Origin: Endomicrobium sp.
Lineage (GTDB): Bacteria > Elusimicrobiota > Endomicrobiia > Endomicrobiales > Endomicrobiaceae
Length of the DNA stretch: 14,365 bases
Direction: 5' to 3'
Assembly (NCBI GenBank): GCA_031277075.1
Contig: JAISLV010000230.1
Coordinates: 1 to 14,365, forward strand
Part shown: piece after piece, positions 1 to 7,122 of the stretch
Position numbering within the stretch: position 1 is the stretch's first letter
How the letters are laid out: each line of letters opens with the position of its first letter
Notes under the pieces: model-generated
What the model saw: the letters and a program-made list of their open reading frames with translations, nothing else
The model's database searches: none
What the model was told of the DNA's origin: nothing
Translations under genes and position numbers: made by a program

Positions 1-310
1 CTTTTAACTCTCTTTTATATATAAAAATCTCAAAAATTTAAAAAAACGGTCAAGTCAGGTATAAACTCGCCTTTGAGCGTCTGTCTTGCTACCGCCCAAA
101 ACAGATATAAAGCGTCGCCATAATTTTATTTTAGCGTCTCTTTCATGGTCTGTAGTTGATTTTTTTACGACAAGATGTGATGTGCAACGTCTAAATATGG
201 GGTTTGGCATGACGAGCTGTAAGCGGTTTTTAGATAGACCTATTTATGAATAAAGAGGATGCTGGCGCCTCAGCGCCCATTTAAAAAAGCGAAATTTGTC
301 AATTTTTGAA
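1..310. other. Region downstream of rapZ without an intact gene; possible decayed coding remnant
   Basis: No convincing gene is visible. On the minus strand a frame from 210 to 55 is open for 51 codons from an ATG (starts MPNPIFRRC, ends QRRVYT) but has no recognisable motif and no clear ribosome binding site. A neighbouring minus frame, broken by stops, contains a protein-like stretch beginning GDALYLFWAVARQ. This may be the relic of a gene after rapZ; in related operons PTS genes often follow. A short GGCGC/GCGCC hairpin lies near 264-279 but has no T-run after it on the minus strand, so it is not a clear terminator for the operon. Confidence 0.25.
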
Positions 311-1177
311 TTATTGTCTGCCTCTTAAAATATCCCTGTGATTTATCTGAACTATGTATTTTTTCTTTTTTAAAAAATCCGCCAGCGTTTCCGCAGTATA
401 TACGGAACGGTGTCTGCCGCCCGTGCAGCCTGCCGCTATAGTCAAATGACTTTTCCCTTCTTTTATGTATCCGGGAATAGTTTGCGCTATAAGGGTTGAA
501 AATAAACGAAAAAACGGCTTAAACTCTTTTTGTTTTTCAATATAAGTTTTTACGGCTCTATCTTTGCCTGTTTTATATTTTAAACCGTGTATATAATTTG
601 GATTTGTTATAAACCGCACGTCAAAAATTATATCGGCGTCGTTTGGAACGCCGTATTTATACCCGAAAGAAAGAACCGAAATATTCAATAATTTTTTTGC
701 CGCTTTTTCGCCGGTAATGCGCGCGATAGCTTCTTTAAGCTCGCCTATCGTCATTTTGGAAGTGTCTATAACTTCGTCCGCAGCGCCCAAAACCATATCA
801 AGCATTTTTCTTTCAAGCTTTATGCCTTCGGCTACGGATTTTCCTAAAGGATGCCTGCGGCGCGTCTCGGAATATCTCCTTATTAAAATATCGTCTTGCG
901 CATTAAAAAATAATATTTTACTATTAATTTTCTTTTTCTTTAAATAATTTAAAATTTCAACAAAACCTTCTAAATACCGCCCTGCCCTTGCGTCTATGCT
1001 TATAGCCGCGTTTTTGCATTTTTCGTCTTTTCTTTTAAGAAGTTCCTCCACAAAAGACGAAACGAGACCGATCGGCAAATTGTCTACGCATAAATAGCCG
1101 AAATCTTCAAAAACTTTTAAGGCTTGGCTTTTGCCCGCGCCCGACAACCCTGAAACTATATAAAATTTATTTATCAT
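311..1177 (-). CDS. rapZ: RapZ, nucleotide-binding RNase adapter protein
   Basis: RapZ-family P-loop protein of 288 aa, close to the usual length (about 284). Visible motifs are the Walker A loop GLSGAGKS at residues 10-17, VDNLP at 31-35, TRRRHPL around 105-111, the conserved central stretch FGYKYGVPNDAD at about 171-182, and the C-terminal GCTGGRHRS at 250-258, the signature of the regulatory C-terminal domain. In Enterobacteria RapZ binds small RNAs and guides RNase E to control glucosamine-6-phosphate synthase, linking it to cell-envelope precursor supply; in other phyla the target is unknown. Its ATG overlaps the hprK stop codon by four bases (ATGA), so it is probably translationally coupled as the last gene of the block. 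The family is certain; the RNA target in this organism is not shown. Confidence 0.96.
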   Translation of the reverse strand: MINKFYIVSGLSGAGKSQALKVFEDFGYLCVDNLPIGLVSSFVEELLKRKDEKCKNAAISIDARAGRYLEGFVEILNYLKKKKINSKILFFNAQDDILIRRYSETRRRHPLGKSVAEGIKLERKMLDMVLGAADEVIDTSKMTIGELKEAIARITGEKAAKKLLNISVLSFGYKYGVPNDADIIFDVRFITNPNYIHGLKYKTGKDRAVKTYIEKQKEFKPFFRLFSTLIAQTIPGYIKEGKSHLTIAAGCTGGRHRSVYTAETLADFLKKKKYIVQINHRDILRGRQ

Positions 1178-2121
1178 TTAATTCGTTTTTGTTCAGACAT
1201 TATCTGTTTCAGTTTATCGTTTAATTCCCTCGCAGTGAACCGTCCTTTATTTTTAAGACGCTGATTTAAACTCGCCGTTTCAACCAAAACGGCTAAATTT
1301 CTTCCGGGTCCTACGGGAATTGTAACTTCTGGAATTTTTATTCCTAAAAACTCCGTATAGTATTCGTCTATTCCTATGCGTTCGTATTTTTTAATTTCTT
1401 CCCATTCTTCAAGTTTTATCACAAGCTCAATATTTGATTCGTTTAAAATATTTCCTATGCCAAAAAGGTCTTTTACGTCTATTATTCCCAAGCCCCTTAC
1501 TTCTATCAGGTGTCTTGTAATTTCTAAACCGCTTCCTTCTAAAAAGGCGCCAGACATTTTTTTAATATTGACTACGTCGTCGGCGACAAGTATATGCCCT
1601 CTTTTTACAAGCTCAAGAGCGCATTCGCTTTTTCCTATTCCGGCTTTGCCCATAATTAAGACGCCAAGCCCGTAGACGTTTGTCAAAACGCCGTGAATTT
1701 TTACGTTGGGCGCAAGTTTCCCGTCTAAATAAAAAATAAGTTCGCTTATAAAAGACGAAGAATTGAGAACCGTCTTTAAAAGAGGAACTTCAATCTCGCC
1801 GAAAACTTTCATCATCGCTTCAGACGGCGTCAACCCTCTTGTAAGAATACAGCAAGTCGCGTTTTCGTGCGAAAATAATTTGCGCAATACTTCAACCTGT
1901 TTGTCGCCGCTAAGACTGCTTAAATAATTGTATTCGCTTATGCCGATAACTTGAGTCCGCTCATATGGAAAATGCTCAAAATATCCGGTAAAAGCAAGAC
2001 CCGGCCTGTTGATGTCTGGGACGGTGATTTTTCTTGAAAATCCGCCGCCGCCGGCGACAAGCTCCAAATGAAATTCCGAGCTTTTCTCTCTAAAAAGTTC
2101 TCCAACTTCTAAAAACGGCAT
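1174..2121 (-). CDS. hprK: HPr kinase/phosphorylase
   Basis: Bifunctional HprK/P, 315 aa, the usual length. It phosphorylates and dephosphorylates HPr of the phosphotransferase system on a serine. The N-terminal domain (about 1-130) precedes the catalytic domain. There, KIHGVL carries the conserved His143, the Walker A loop GKAGIGKS lies at 158-165, ADDVV at 180-184 supplies the catalytic Asp pair, and the HprK signature EVRGLGIIDVKDLFG is at 207-221. All key residues are present, so it should be active. It starts inside the last base of the ptsN stop (TAATG junction) and ends in an ATGA overlap with rapZ. Its substrate HPr (ptsH) and enzyme I are not in the window. In Gram-negative bacteria hprK next to ptsN usually points to a regulatory rather than a sugar-uptake PTS. 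Confidence 0.97.
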   Translation of the reverse strand: MPFLEVGELFREKSSEFHLELVAGGGGFSRKITVPDINRPGLAFTGYFEHFPYERTQVIGISEYNYLSSLSGDKQVEVLRKLFSHENATCCILTRGLTPSEAMMKVFGEIEVPLLKTVLNSSSFISELIFYLDGKLAPNVKIHGVLTNVYGLGVLIMGKAGIGKSECALELVKRGHILVADDVVNIKKMSGAFLEGSGLEITRHLIEVRGLGIIDVKDLFGIGNILNESNIELVIKLEEWEEIKKYERIGIDEYYTEFLGIKIPEVTIPVGPGRNLAVLVETASLNQRLKNKGRFTARELNDKLKQIMSEQKRIK

Positions 2122-2579
2122 TAATAAGAATCCTCTTGCTGTATAATTTTTACTATTTCATCCGCGCTTGCGGCGTCTTTTATCGCCTGCCTCAAAAATT
2201 TATCTTTAAAAAGCCTTGAAATCCTAGACAGCGCTTTTAAATGCTGCCCTGCTATTTCAACGGGACCCGCCAAAAGAAAAACTATATGAACGGGTTCGCC
2301 GTCTAAAGAATTAAATTCTATACCTTTGCGCGAAATGCCCAAAGCGCCGACCTGCTCCTGCAAAACGTCGGTCTTTCCGTGCGGTATAGCGACGCCCTGC
2401 CCTATGCCTGTAGAGCCGAGTTTTTCTCTCTCAAGAACCACTTCAATAACATCCTCGGTCTTTTTCACTTTCTTTGTGCTTTTCAAAGTCTCGACAAGTT
2501 CTACAATCGCAGATTTTTTATCTGTGGCTTTTAAATCTACGGTTATCGCGTCCGCACTCAAAAAATCCATAATTTTCAT
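2121..2579 (-). CDS. ptsN: PTS nitrogen-regulatory enzyme IIA (EIIA-Ntr)
   Basis: EIIA-Ntr of the fructose/mannitol IIA fold, 152 aa against about 155-163 usual. The phosphorylated histidine is His67 in the motif GVAIPHGKT. There is no attached IIB or IIC domain, so this is the stand-alone regulatory form, which in other bacteria senses nitrogen and carbon state and controls potassium transport and other partners. A strong ribosome binding site, GGAGGAG (2586-2592), lies six bases before the ATG. It is separated from hpf by 126 bases that hold a GC-rich hairpin, and is joined to hprK by a one-base overlap. The set ptsN-hprK-rapZ forms a regulatory trio found together in many proteobacteria. 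Confidence 0.95.
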   Translation of the reverse strand: MKIMDFLSADAITVDLKATDKKSAIVELVETLKSTKKVKKTEDVIEVVLEREKLGSTGIGQGVAIPHGKTDVLQEQVGALGISRKGIEFNSLDGEPVHIVFLLAGPVEIAGQHLKALSRISRLFKDKFLRQAIKDAASADEIVKIIQQEDSY

Positions 2580-2646
2580 TTGCGTCTCCTCCGTTTTATA
2601 AAAACAATTAAATTCACGGCAAACGTTGATTTCAAATTCGCCTGTT

Positions 2647-2673
2647 CGCCGCAGCGCAAAACCGCCTGCGGCG
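2647..2673. repeat. GC-rich hairpin between hpf and ptsN
   Basis: An eight-base inverted repeat (CGCCGCAG / CTGCGGCG) with a 11-base loop, extended by flanking TTCG/CGAA bases. It lies in the 126-bp gap between hpf and ptsN. No T-run follows on the minus strand, so it resembles a REP-type palindrome or mRNA-processing/attenuation hairpin rather than a classical terminator. Confidence 0.5.
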
Positions 2674-2705
2674 GCGCGAAATGAAATAAAAATTTTTACC
2701 CGGCG

Positions 2706-3257
2706 TTAAATTTCAGGTTCCAAAATTACTATTGAGCCGCCGTCCTTTCTGTAGAGAACGTTAACTCTATCCGTATTTTGATTTAAAAACATATAAACTC
2801 TATAATCTAATTTGTCAAGGTTTTCTATGGCTTCTTCTACGGTTTCGGGCTTTAAGTCAAAACGCTTAACTTCGGAAATTTTGTTGCGGGCGTCTTCCAT
2901 GACGTCGTAAGAAAAAACGTCTTCAAGCATAGCCTTTTTTTCTTTTGCCGCTTTTCTATAATCCTGTCTTTTTATTTTTGATATTTCTTTCCGTTTTTTA
3001 AGTTGTTTTTCAAGTTTGTCTATCGATAAGTCTATAGAGGCGTATAAATCGGGGGACTGCTCTTTTGCTCTGAAAGTAAGTTTTCCGTCGTGGAAATTTA
3101 TTTCCGTTATCTGCCTGTTTTTTTCAACGGATAAAATAACGTGCGCCCAAACTCCGTCTCCGTCGTAAAATTTTCCCGTTTTTGAAACTTTTTTTCTCAC
3201 GTAGGAATTAATCGCTTCGGTGAGCTGAAGATGTCTTGCGGTAATGTTAATTTGCAT
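2706..3257 (-). CDS. hpf: Ribosome hibernation promoting factor, long form
   Basis: Long-type HPF of 183 aa. The N-terminal part (about 1-100) is the RaiA/YfiA-like ribosome-binding domain, beginning MQINITARHLQLTEAI. A charged linker rich in Lys and Arg (about 100-125) leads to the C-terminal domain (about 128-183, from RFDLKPETVEEAI to the end) that in long HPFs drives dimerisation of 70S ribosomes into inactive 100S particles. Short HPF of E. coli is about 95 aa and lacks this tail, so this organism should make 100S through a single protein. A ribosome binding site AAGGAG lies seven bases before the ATG. It follows lptB after a 106-bp gap in the place where rpoN stands in proteobacteria. 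Confidence 0.94.
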   Translation of the reverse strand: MQINITARHLQLTEAINSYVRKKVSKTGKFYDGDGVWAHVILSVEKNRQITEINFHDGKLTFRAKEQSPDLYASIDLSIDKLEKQLKKRKEISKIKRQDYRKAAKEKKAMLEDVFSYDVMEDARNKISEVKRFDLKPETVEEAIENLDKLDYRVYMFLNQNTDRVNVLYRKDGGSIVILEPEI

Positions 3258-3291
3258 TCATTGCTCCTTATAGCGTAGGGTAAAAGACAAC

Positions 3292-3340
3292 GGATAAAAA
3301 GCGGTAAAAATTTAACGCAAAAGCTTATCGCCTTTTATCC
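3292..3340. other. Inverted repeat in the lptB-hpf gap
   Basis: GGATAAAAAGCGG at 3292-3304 pairs with TCGCCTTTTATCC at 3328-3340 with a single internal mismatch, enclosing 23 bases. It lies wholly between the lptB stop and the hpf ribosome binding site and could act as an attenuator or mRNA-processing hairpin. No function can be shown from sequence. Confidence 0.5.
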
Positions 3341-3363
3341 ATATTAATTACGCGCCGTTTTAA

Positions 3364-4083
3364 TTACATTTTAAAGTTATCACCTAAATATACTTTTCTT
3401 GCCTTAGGATTGTCAAGCAATTCTTTCGCGCTTCCTTCCAAAAGAATTTTTCCTTCGTAAATAATATAGGCTCTATCTATAATTTCAAGCGTCTCTCTAA
3501 CATTGTGGTCTGTTATCAAAATTCCAAGTCCCTGCTCTTTAAGTTTTTTTATTATTTTTTGTATATCGTCCACAGTAATGGGGTCTATGCCCACAAAAGG
3601 CTCGTCCAAAAGAATAAATTTCGGAGAATTTACCAAAGCCCTCGCAATTTCAAGCCTTCTTTTTTCGCCGCCTGAAAGCGTAACGCTGAGCTGCTTGCGC
3701 AGTTTTGTAAGACCGAAATCTTCAAGCAGTTTGTCAACAAGCTCTTTTTGCTCTATGCGCGAAACCTTTTGCATTTGAGCTATCGCCGCCAAATTATTTT
3801 CAACAGTAAGCCCTCTAAAAATAGACTGCTCTTGAGAAAGATAGCCTACGCCGGCTCTAGCCCTTTTATACATAGGCCAATCCGTAATTTCCGCGTCGTC
3901 TAAGTAAACGCTTCCGTCGTAAGGTTTTATAAGCCCGACGGTCATATAAAAAGTTGTGGTTTTTCCCGCGCCGTTAGGTCCTAAAAGCCCGACCACTTCG
4001 CCTTGTTTGACGCTTATACTTATGCCGTTGACAACCATTCTGTATTTATATTTCTTAAAAAGATTTTCGGACTTTAAAATCAT
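3364..4083 (-). CDS. lptB: LPS export ABC transporter ATP-binding protein LptB
   Basis: Cytoplasmic ATPase that powers extraction of LPS from the inner membrane by the LptB2FG complex. It has 239 aa, matching E. coli LptB (241). Walker A GPNGAGKT is at 35-42, the Q-loop glutamine is Q84 in YLSQEQSIF, the ABC signature LSGGE at 136-140, Walker B ILLDEP at 157-162, and the switch histidine is H193. YLSQEQSIFR and DEPFVGIDP are typical of LptB among ABC ATPases. Its ATG overlaps the lptA stop by four bases (ATGA). The permeases LptF and LptG are not in this window, as is usual because they sit elsewhere. Confidence 0.97.
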   Translation of the reverse strand: MILKSENLFKKYKYRMVVNGISISVKQGEVVGLLGPNGAGKTTTFYMTVGLIKPYDGSVYLDDAEITDWPMYKRARAGVGYLSQEQSIFRGLTVENNLAAIAQMQKVSRIEQKELVDKLLEDFGLTKLRKQLSVTLSGGEKRRLEIARALVNSPKFILLDEPFVGIDPITVDDIQKIIKKLKEQGLGILITDHNVRETLEIIDRAYIIYEGKILLEGSAKELLDNPKARKVYLGDNFKM

Positions 4084-4829
4084 TGTATTTTATCTTCCAT
4101 ATTTATTTTGCCTTTGACGCTTCCGTTCATAACTATTTTCTTATTGTCTTTGGAATTATAAAAAATCATTTCGTCGGCGGCGTAGAGCGCTTTTTTGCCG
4201 TCGTAGACGACGTCTGCGACGGGTCTTTTATTTTCTTTAACCGCGGTAAGGCTGAAAGTTTTTTTGTCAAAAACGGCGTTGTCTGAATAAATAGTCCCCG
4301 AAGAAGTCGCTATTTCAACGTCTCTGTGCGCGCTCAAAATTTCAAGTTTTTTATCTATGCGCACTTCTTTTGCGCTTAACTCCATTTTATCGGAATCTTT
4401 TAAAAAATATTTCAGCTTCGTTTTTTTTCCCCAAAGTTTTCCGCGCTGCAAATGAAGGCTGTAATCTGCAAAATCGCCGCGGGCTTCAAACGGTTCGCCG
4501 CCGTCGGTTTTTGAATATAATCTGACATTTCCCGAAGCGCAAACAAAAGAATCTTTTTTATTGTAAATCATCTTGTCTGACTTTATTACGCTGCGCCCGA
4601 CGACAGCTTTTGAATTCCCTTTTGAAATAATCGTGTCGCCCGAACGCAAGACTTCCATAACTTCGCCCGTTATTACGGTTTTATCGTTTAGATTTTCCGC
4701 GTATACGGCGGCGGAAAACAATAAAATTAAGGGGAAAGAACTAAACAGGTTTAACGCCCGCTTTAGCGTTGTCCAGTATAACCTTTTGTTTTTTAATGAC
4801 GATTTTTTTAAGTTTTGTATCGCTTTCAA
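4080..4829 (-). CDS. lptA: LPS transport periplasmic protein LptA (OstA-like)
   Basis: Periplasmic bridge protein of the OstA/LptA beta-jellyroll family, assigned from weak repeat pattern (for example DKMIYNKKDSFVCASGNVRLYSK) and from position between lptC and lptB. The start is uncertain. The longest form begins at a TTG (4827-4829) behind a GGGGAAA that may serve as a weak binding site, giving 249 aa and overlapping lptC by 89 bases. No ATG is available near the signal peptide, whose hydrophobic core FPLILLFSAAVYA ends in a likely AYA-type cleavage site around residue 44-45. A shorter form starting at a non-ATG codon near the lptC stop (4743) is possible. Translation is probably coupled to lptC. 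The C-terminal end overlaps lptB by ATGA. Confidence 0.82.
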   Translation of the reverse strand: MKAIQNLKKSSLKNKRLYWTTLKRALNLFSSFPLILLFSAAVYAENLNDKTVITGEVMEVLRSGDTIISKGNSKAVVGRSVIKSDKMIYNKKDSFVCASGNVRLYSKTDGGEPFEARGDFADYSLHLQRGKLWGKKTKLKYFLKDSDKMELSAKEVRIDKKLEILSAHRDVEIATSSGTIYSDNAVFDKKTFSLTAVKENKRPVADVVYDGKKALYAADEMIFYNSKDNKKIVMNGSVKGKINMEDKIQ

Positions 4830-5289
4830 AAGATTTCCCCGTAATTATTTCGTTTTTTGTTGTAATTTTAACGTCGTTTGCGCTGTAAATCAATTCTTTT
4901 TGCGCGTTATAGCTTAAATCCGTAGTTTGAAGGTATTCGTTATCTGCAGTTTCAACGCTGCATTTGCCTTTTCCAAAAACGTCGTAAGAATCAAGTTTAA
5001 TTTCCGCGCTTTCGGCGATTAAAGTGGATACGTATCGCCCTTCCTTATAAAACTTAACTCTTGGAAGCCGCAAAACAGCCGTTTTCTTTTCCTCGTTTAT
5101 TACGGCGGACTCCGATTCAAGGATCATTTTGAGTTTTCCTTTTTCCGTTTCCGTAATAGTAAATTTTTCAACCGCCTGCTCGGGTATAGGAGGCGTCTCT
5201 TCAATAACGGTTTTTTCCGCCTTGCAAGCCGTCATAAAAAACAATCCTGCAAAAATCAATAATATAATCCTGCGCTTTTCTATACGCAT
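4741..5289 (-). CDS. lptC: LptC-like LPS export protein, possible lipoprotein
   Basis: Protein of 182 aa, close to the usual LptC length (about 190), with a single N-terminal hydrophobic segment (residues about 8-20) and a periplasmic beta-rich part containing the pattern ESAVINEEKKTAVLRLPRVKF and LSYNAQKELIYSANDVKI typical of the LptC/YrbK family. LptC normally stays anchored in the inner membrane and hands LPS from LptB2FG to LptA. Here the hydrophobic stretch ends in FMTAC, a lipobox-like motif, so the protein may be lipid-anchored at Cys22 instead. A ribosome binding site AGGA lies eight bases before the ATG, inside the 11 bases separating the gene from a MITE-like repeat. Identification rests mainly on order lptC-lptA-lptB. 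Confidence 0.85.
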   Translation of the reverse strand: MRIEKRRIILLIFAGLFFMTACKAEKTVIEETPPIPEQAVEKFTITETEKGKLKMILESESAVINEEKKTAVLRLPRVKFYKEGRYVSTLIAESAEIKLDSYDVFGKGKCSVETADNEYLQTTDLSYNAQKELIYSANDVKITTKNEIITGKSFESDTKLKKIVIKKQKVILDNAKAGVKPV

Positions 5290-5300
5290 TGATAATCCTA

Positions 5301-5488
5301 ATTGGGTGTCTCTAAAAATCTATAATGTTCGTAATTGCCGTGAATTTTGCGGCAGTTCAAAGAAGAAAATGCAAGCCGCGTCCTAAGAGCAAGGACGGAC
5401 AAATTTTCTGATGTAGAAATGCCGCAGAGACAATGTCTCTCAAGGCGCAAGGTAAGGACGGGCGTTAGGGTTTTTAGAGACACCCAAT
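5301..5488 (-). repeat. MITE-like element, copy A (complete, reverse orientation)
   Basis: A 188-bp element bounded by perfect 18-base inverted termini ATTGGGTGTCTCTAAAAA. Inside are three palindromes: GCCGCAAA-type (imperfect in this copy), the AGAGACA/TGTCTCT hairpin, and GTCC...GGAC. The flanks read TAA on both sides if the element is taken as TTGGG...CCCAA, consistent with a 3-bp target duplication. It sits 11 bp upstream of the lptC ATG, so any promoter for lptC must read through or lie in it. An open frame of 61 codons across it is not conserved in other copies. Confidence 0.85.
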
Positions 5489-5619
5489 AAGCAGTCCTAT
5501 AAAAAACCCGCCGCCAACTCCCTTTTTTGCAAAAGGGGCGGACGCGCAGACATTGTCTGCGTGGACGGGGTATTTCGCCGTTTGCCTTTCGCCGTCGTAG
5601 TTTGCCGTCGCCTAGCTTC
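5489..5619. repeat. Spacer with palindrome and third small repeat family, copy 1
   Basis: Between copy A and the acyltransferase gene. It holds a perfect palindrome CGCAGACA t TGTCTGCG (5545-5561), whose core matches the hairpin inside the MITE family. A stretch from GACGGGG (5564) to GCCGTCG (5597) resembles 12213-12247, making a small dispersed repeat. No gene is seen. Confidence 0.45.
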
Positions 5620-6534
5620 TTAGCCGCTTAGCTGCGTCTTTTCTTCCCTCGTTTTCCATCTCTCGTGAAACCATACCCATTGCTCTGGGCATTTTCTTAT
5701 ATAATATTCAAGTTCCAGCGACGCTTTTTGCGTTAAATTTAGCGTGTCTTTATCAAAATCGCCCGAAAGCTCAATTTCAACGGGTCCTTTAACTATGGTT
5801 TTATGCCCGTAATCGCCTATTCTTTGGTCAATGCCTATGAGAATCTCCGCGCCTGTTCTTAAAGCCAAAACCGCTAAGCCTGACGGCGTCCACGCTTTGC
5901 GTCCGAAAAAATTAACAAATACGCCGGGGACTTTCGTATCTTGGTCTATCAGCATAGCTATTATTTCGCCTTTTTTTAAAGCTCTTAAAAGTTTTTTCGC
6001 GGTATCGGGCGCGTCGCGCAAAATTACGCTGACGTTTTTGCCGACCCTATAATTTACAAGCATTTCGTTCAGCTCTTTAATGTATATCTTTTTTGCCACC
6101 ACGTTGACGGGAACGCCTAAATCGGCTACGGCTGCCGCCGTTATTTCCCAATTGCCCGTGTGGGCGCTTACAAACAAAACGCCTTTGCCTTTGTTGACGG
6201 CTTCCCTAATTAAATGAACGTTGTCTATGCTTGAAATGCTTTTTAAAAAAGCCGAATCCATTCTTGGAAAATTTGCAAGTTCAAAAAAATTTTTCCCCTG
6301 ATTTACAAAAACCTGTTTTGCAATCGCTGTTATTTCTTTCTTTGATTTATTTGGAAAACAGCGTTTCAAATTTCTTTTAGCCCTTATTGACGCGCTTAAC
6401 GAAACGTAATACGCAAGCCGCCCGAAAAACACGCCCAACCCGCATATTGAAAACCTATAAGGAATAATCAAAACTATTTTTGAAAATACGTAAGCCGCGT
6501 AATAATAAATTTTTCTGCGAATTCCTTTTATCAT
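5620..6534 (-). CDS. lpxL: Lipid A biosynthesis acyltransferase (LpxL/HtrB family)
   Basis: Member of the lysophospholipid/lipid A acyltransferase family, 304 aa (E. coli LpxL is 306). It adds a secondary acyl chain to Kdo-lipid A at the inner membrane. The catalytic H(X4)E motif is HTGNWE with His125 and Glu130. Further family features are an N-terminal hydrophobic segment with aromatic and basic residues (about 8-40), the KRNLKRCFP stretch at 53-61 near the usual RNL motif, IAMLIDQDTKVPGVFVNFFG, and the C-terminal PEQWVWFHERWKTR. Sequence alone does not tell LpxL from LpxM or LpxP; with only one in this window the name is by class. A weak AGGG lies about eight bases before the ATG. It is flanked on both sides by MITE-like elements, so it may be transcribed separately from lptC. 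Confidence 0.9.
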   Translation of the reverse strand: MIKGIRRKIYYYAAYVFSKIVLIIPYRFSICGLGVFFGRLAYYVSLSASIRAKRNLKRCFPNKSKKEITAIAKQVFVNQGKNFFELANFPRMDSAFLKSISSIDNVHLIREAVNKGKGVLFVSAHTGNWEITAAAVADLGVPVNVVAKKIYIKELNEMLVNYRVGKNVSVILRDAPDTAKKLLRALKKGEIIAMLIDQDTKVPGVFVNFFGRKAWTPSGLAVLALRTGAEILIGIDQRIGDYGHKTIVKGPVEIELSGDFDKDTLNLTQKASLELEYYIRKCPEQWVWFHERWKTREEKTQLSG

Positions 6535-6557
6535 ATTAAAAACCCTGACGTTTTACA

Positions 6558-6737
6558 ATTGGGTGTCTCTAAAAACCCTAACGCCCGTCCTTGCCGCGCC
6601 TTGAGACATTGTCTCTGCGGCATTTCTACATCAGAAAATTTGTCCGTCCTTGCTCTTAGAATGCCCTTCATTTTCTTCTTTGAACTTCCGTAAAATTTGC
6701 GGCAATTACGAACATTATAGGTTTTTGCAAGACGCCC
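6558..6737 (+). repeat. MITE-like element, copy B
   Basis: Left terminus ATTGGGTGTCTCTAAAAA is identical to copy A. The right terminus is the variant that reads GGGCGTCTTGCAAAAA on the opposite strand. Internal parts match the family: the CGTCCTTGCTCTTAG segment, the TTTGCGGC palindrome arm and CATTATAGG near the right end. Compared with copy C it lacks two bases in the GAGAGACA region, which breaks the reading frame open in A and C. Confidence 0.85.
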
Positions 6738-6749
6738 TACTAGTTAATC

Positions 6750-6830
6750 CGTCATGCTGAACTTGTTTCAGCATCTGCTATTCAATAACAAAAGCAGACC
6801 CTGAAAAAGACCCTGAAACAAGTTCAGGGT
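6750..6830 (+). repeat. Composite hairpin repeat, copy 1
   Basis: Two hairpins in a row. The first has arms TGCTGAA / TTCAGCA (about 6754-6773) and the second CCCTGAA / TTCAGGG (about 6811-6829), both around an ACAAG/CTTGT loop. The same order, spacing type and following TGACGC units recur in reverse at about 9000-9180. Hairpins with TGAAACAAGTTCAG cores are, from memory, common dispersed palindromes in several bacterial groups. No protein can be read from this region. Confidence 0.7.
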
Positions 6831-6928
6831 GACGCTTTGCGTCAGTTTTTGGTGACGCTTTGCGTCAGTTTTTGGTGACGCTTTGCGTCAGTTTTTGGTG
6901 ACGCGTTTGCGTCAGTTTTGGGTGACGG
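6828..6928 (+). repeat. Tandem array of 23-bp units with internal palindrome
   Basis: Units start at 6828, 6851, 6874 and 6897; the first three are identical, the fourth is 24 bp with small changes, and a partial fifth follows at 6921. Each unit holds the palindrome TGACGC TTT GCGTCA followed by GTTTTTG. There are no unique spacers, so it is not a CRISPR. Similar diverged units lie at 9000-9071 in reverse. Confidence 0.9.
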
Positions 6929-6937
6929 AAAGAGGCA

Positions 6938-7122
6938 TTTGGGTGTCTCTAAAACCCTAACGCCCGTCTTTGCTGCGCCTTGAGAGACATTGTCTCTGCG
7001 GCATTTCTACATCAGAAAATTTGTCCGTCCTTGCTCTTAGGACGCGGCTTGCATTTTCTTCTTTGAACTGCCGTAAAATTTGCGGCAATTACGGACATTA
7101 TAGGTTTTTGCAAGACGCCCAA
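6938..7122 (+). repeat. MITE-like element, copy C
   Basis: Left terminus TTTGGGTGTCTCTAAAA, right terminus of the same GCAAGACGCCC variant as copy B. The internal hairpin AGAGACA t TGTCTCT is intact, as is the palindrome arm TTTGCGGC. Copies B and C lie in the same orientation around the composite hairpin/tandem repeats, so the whole 6558-7122 segment could have arisen as one unit or by recombination. Confidence 0.85.

Noticed and set aside
264..279. GGCGC/GCGCC hairpin as terminator of the rapZ operon
   Set aside because: The stem is short and no T-run follows on the minus strand.
2595..2622. TTGCCG-16-TATAAA promoter candidate before ptsN
   Set aside because: The expected start site would fall within the ribosome binding site, leaving a leader too short for it; possible but not supported enough to list.
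5298..5483. 61-codon minus-strand frame across MITE copy A, with a similar frame at 6970-7209 in copy C
   Set aside because: The frame is broken by a 2-base difference in copy B and a deletion of about 14 bases in copy E, there is no ribosome binding site, and similarity follows the DNA repeat and not protein selection.
6828..6928. CRISPR-like direct repeats
   Set aside because: Units follow each other without unique spacers, and no cas gene is present; it is a plain tandem repeat.
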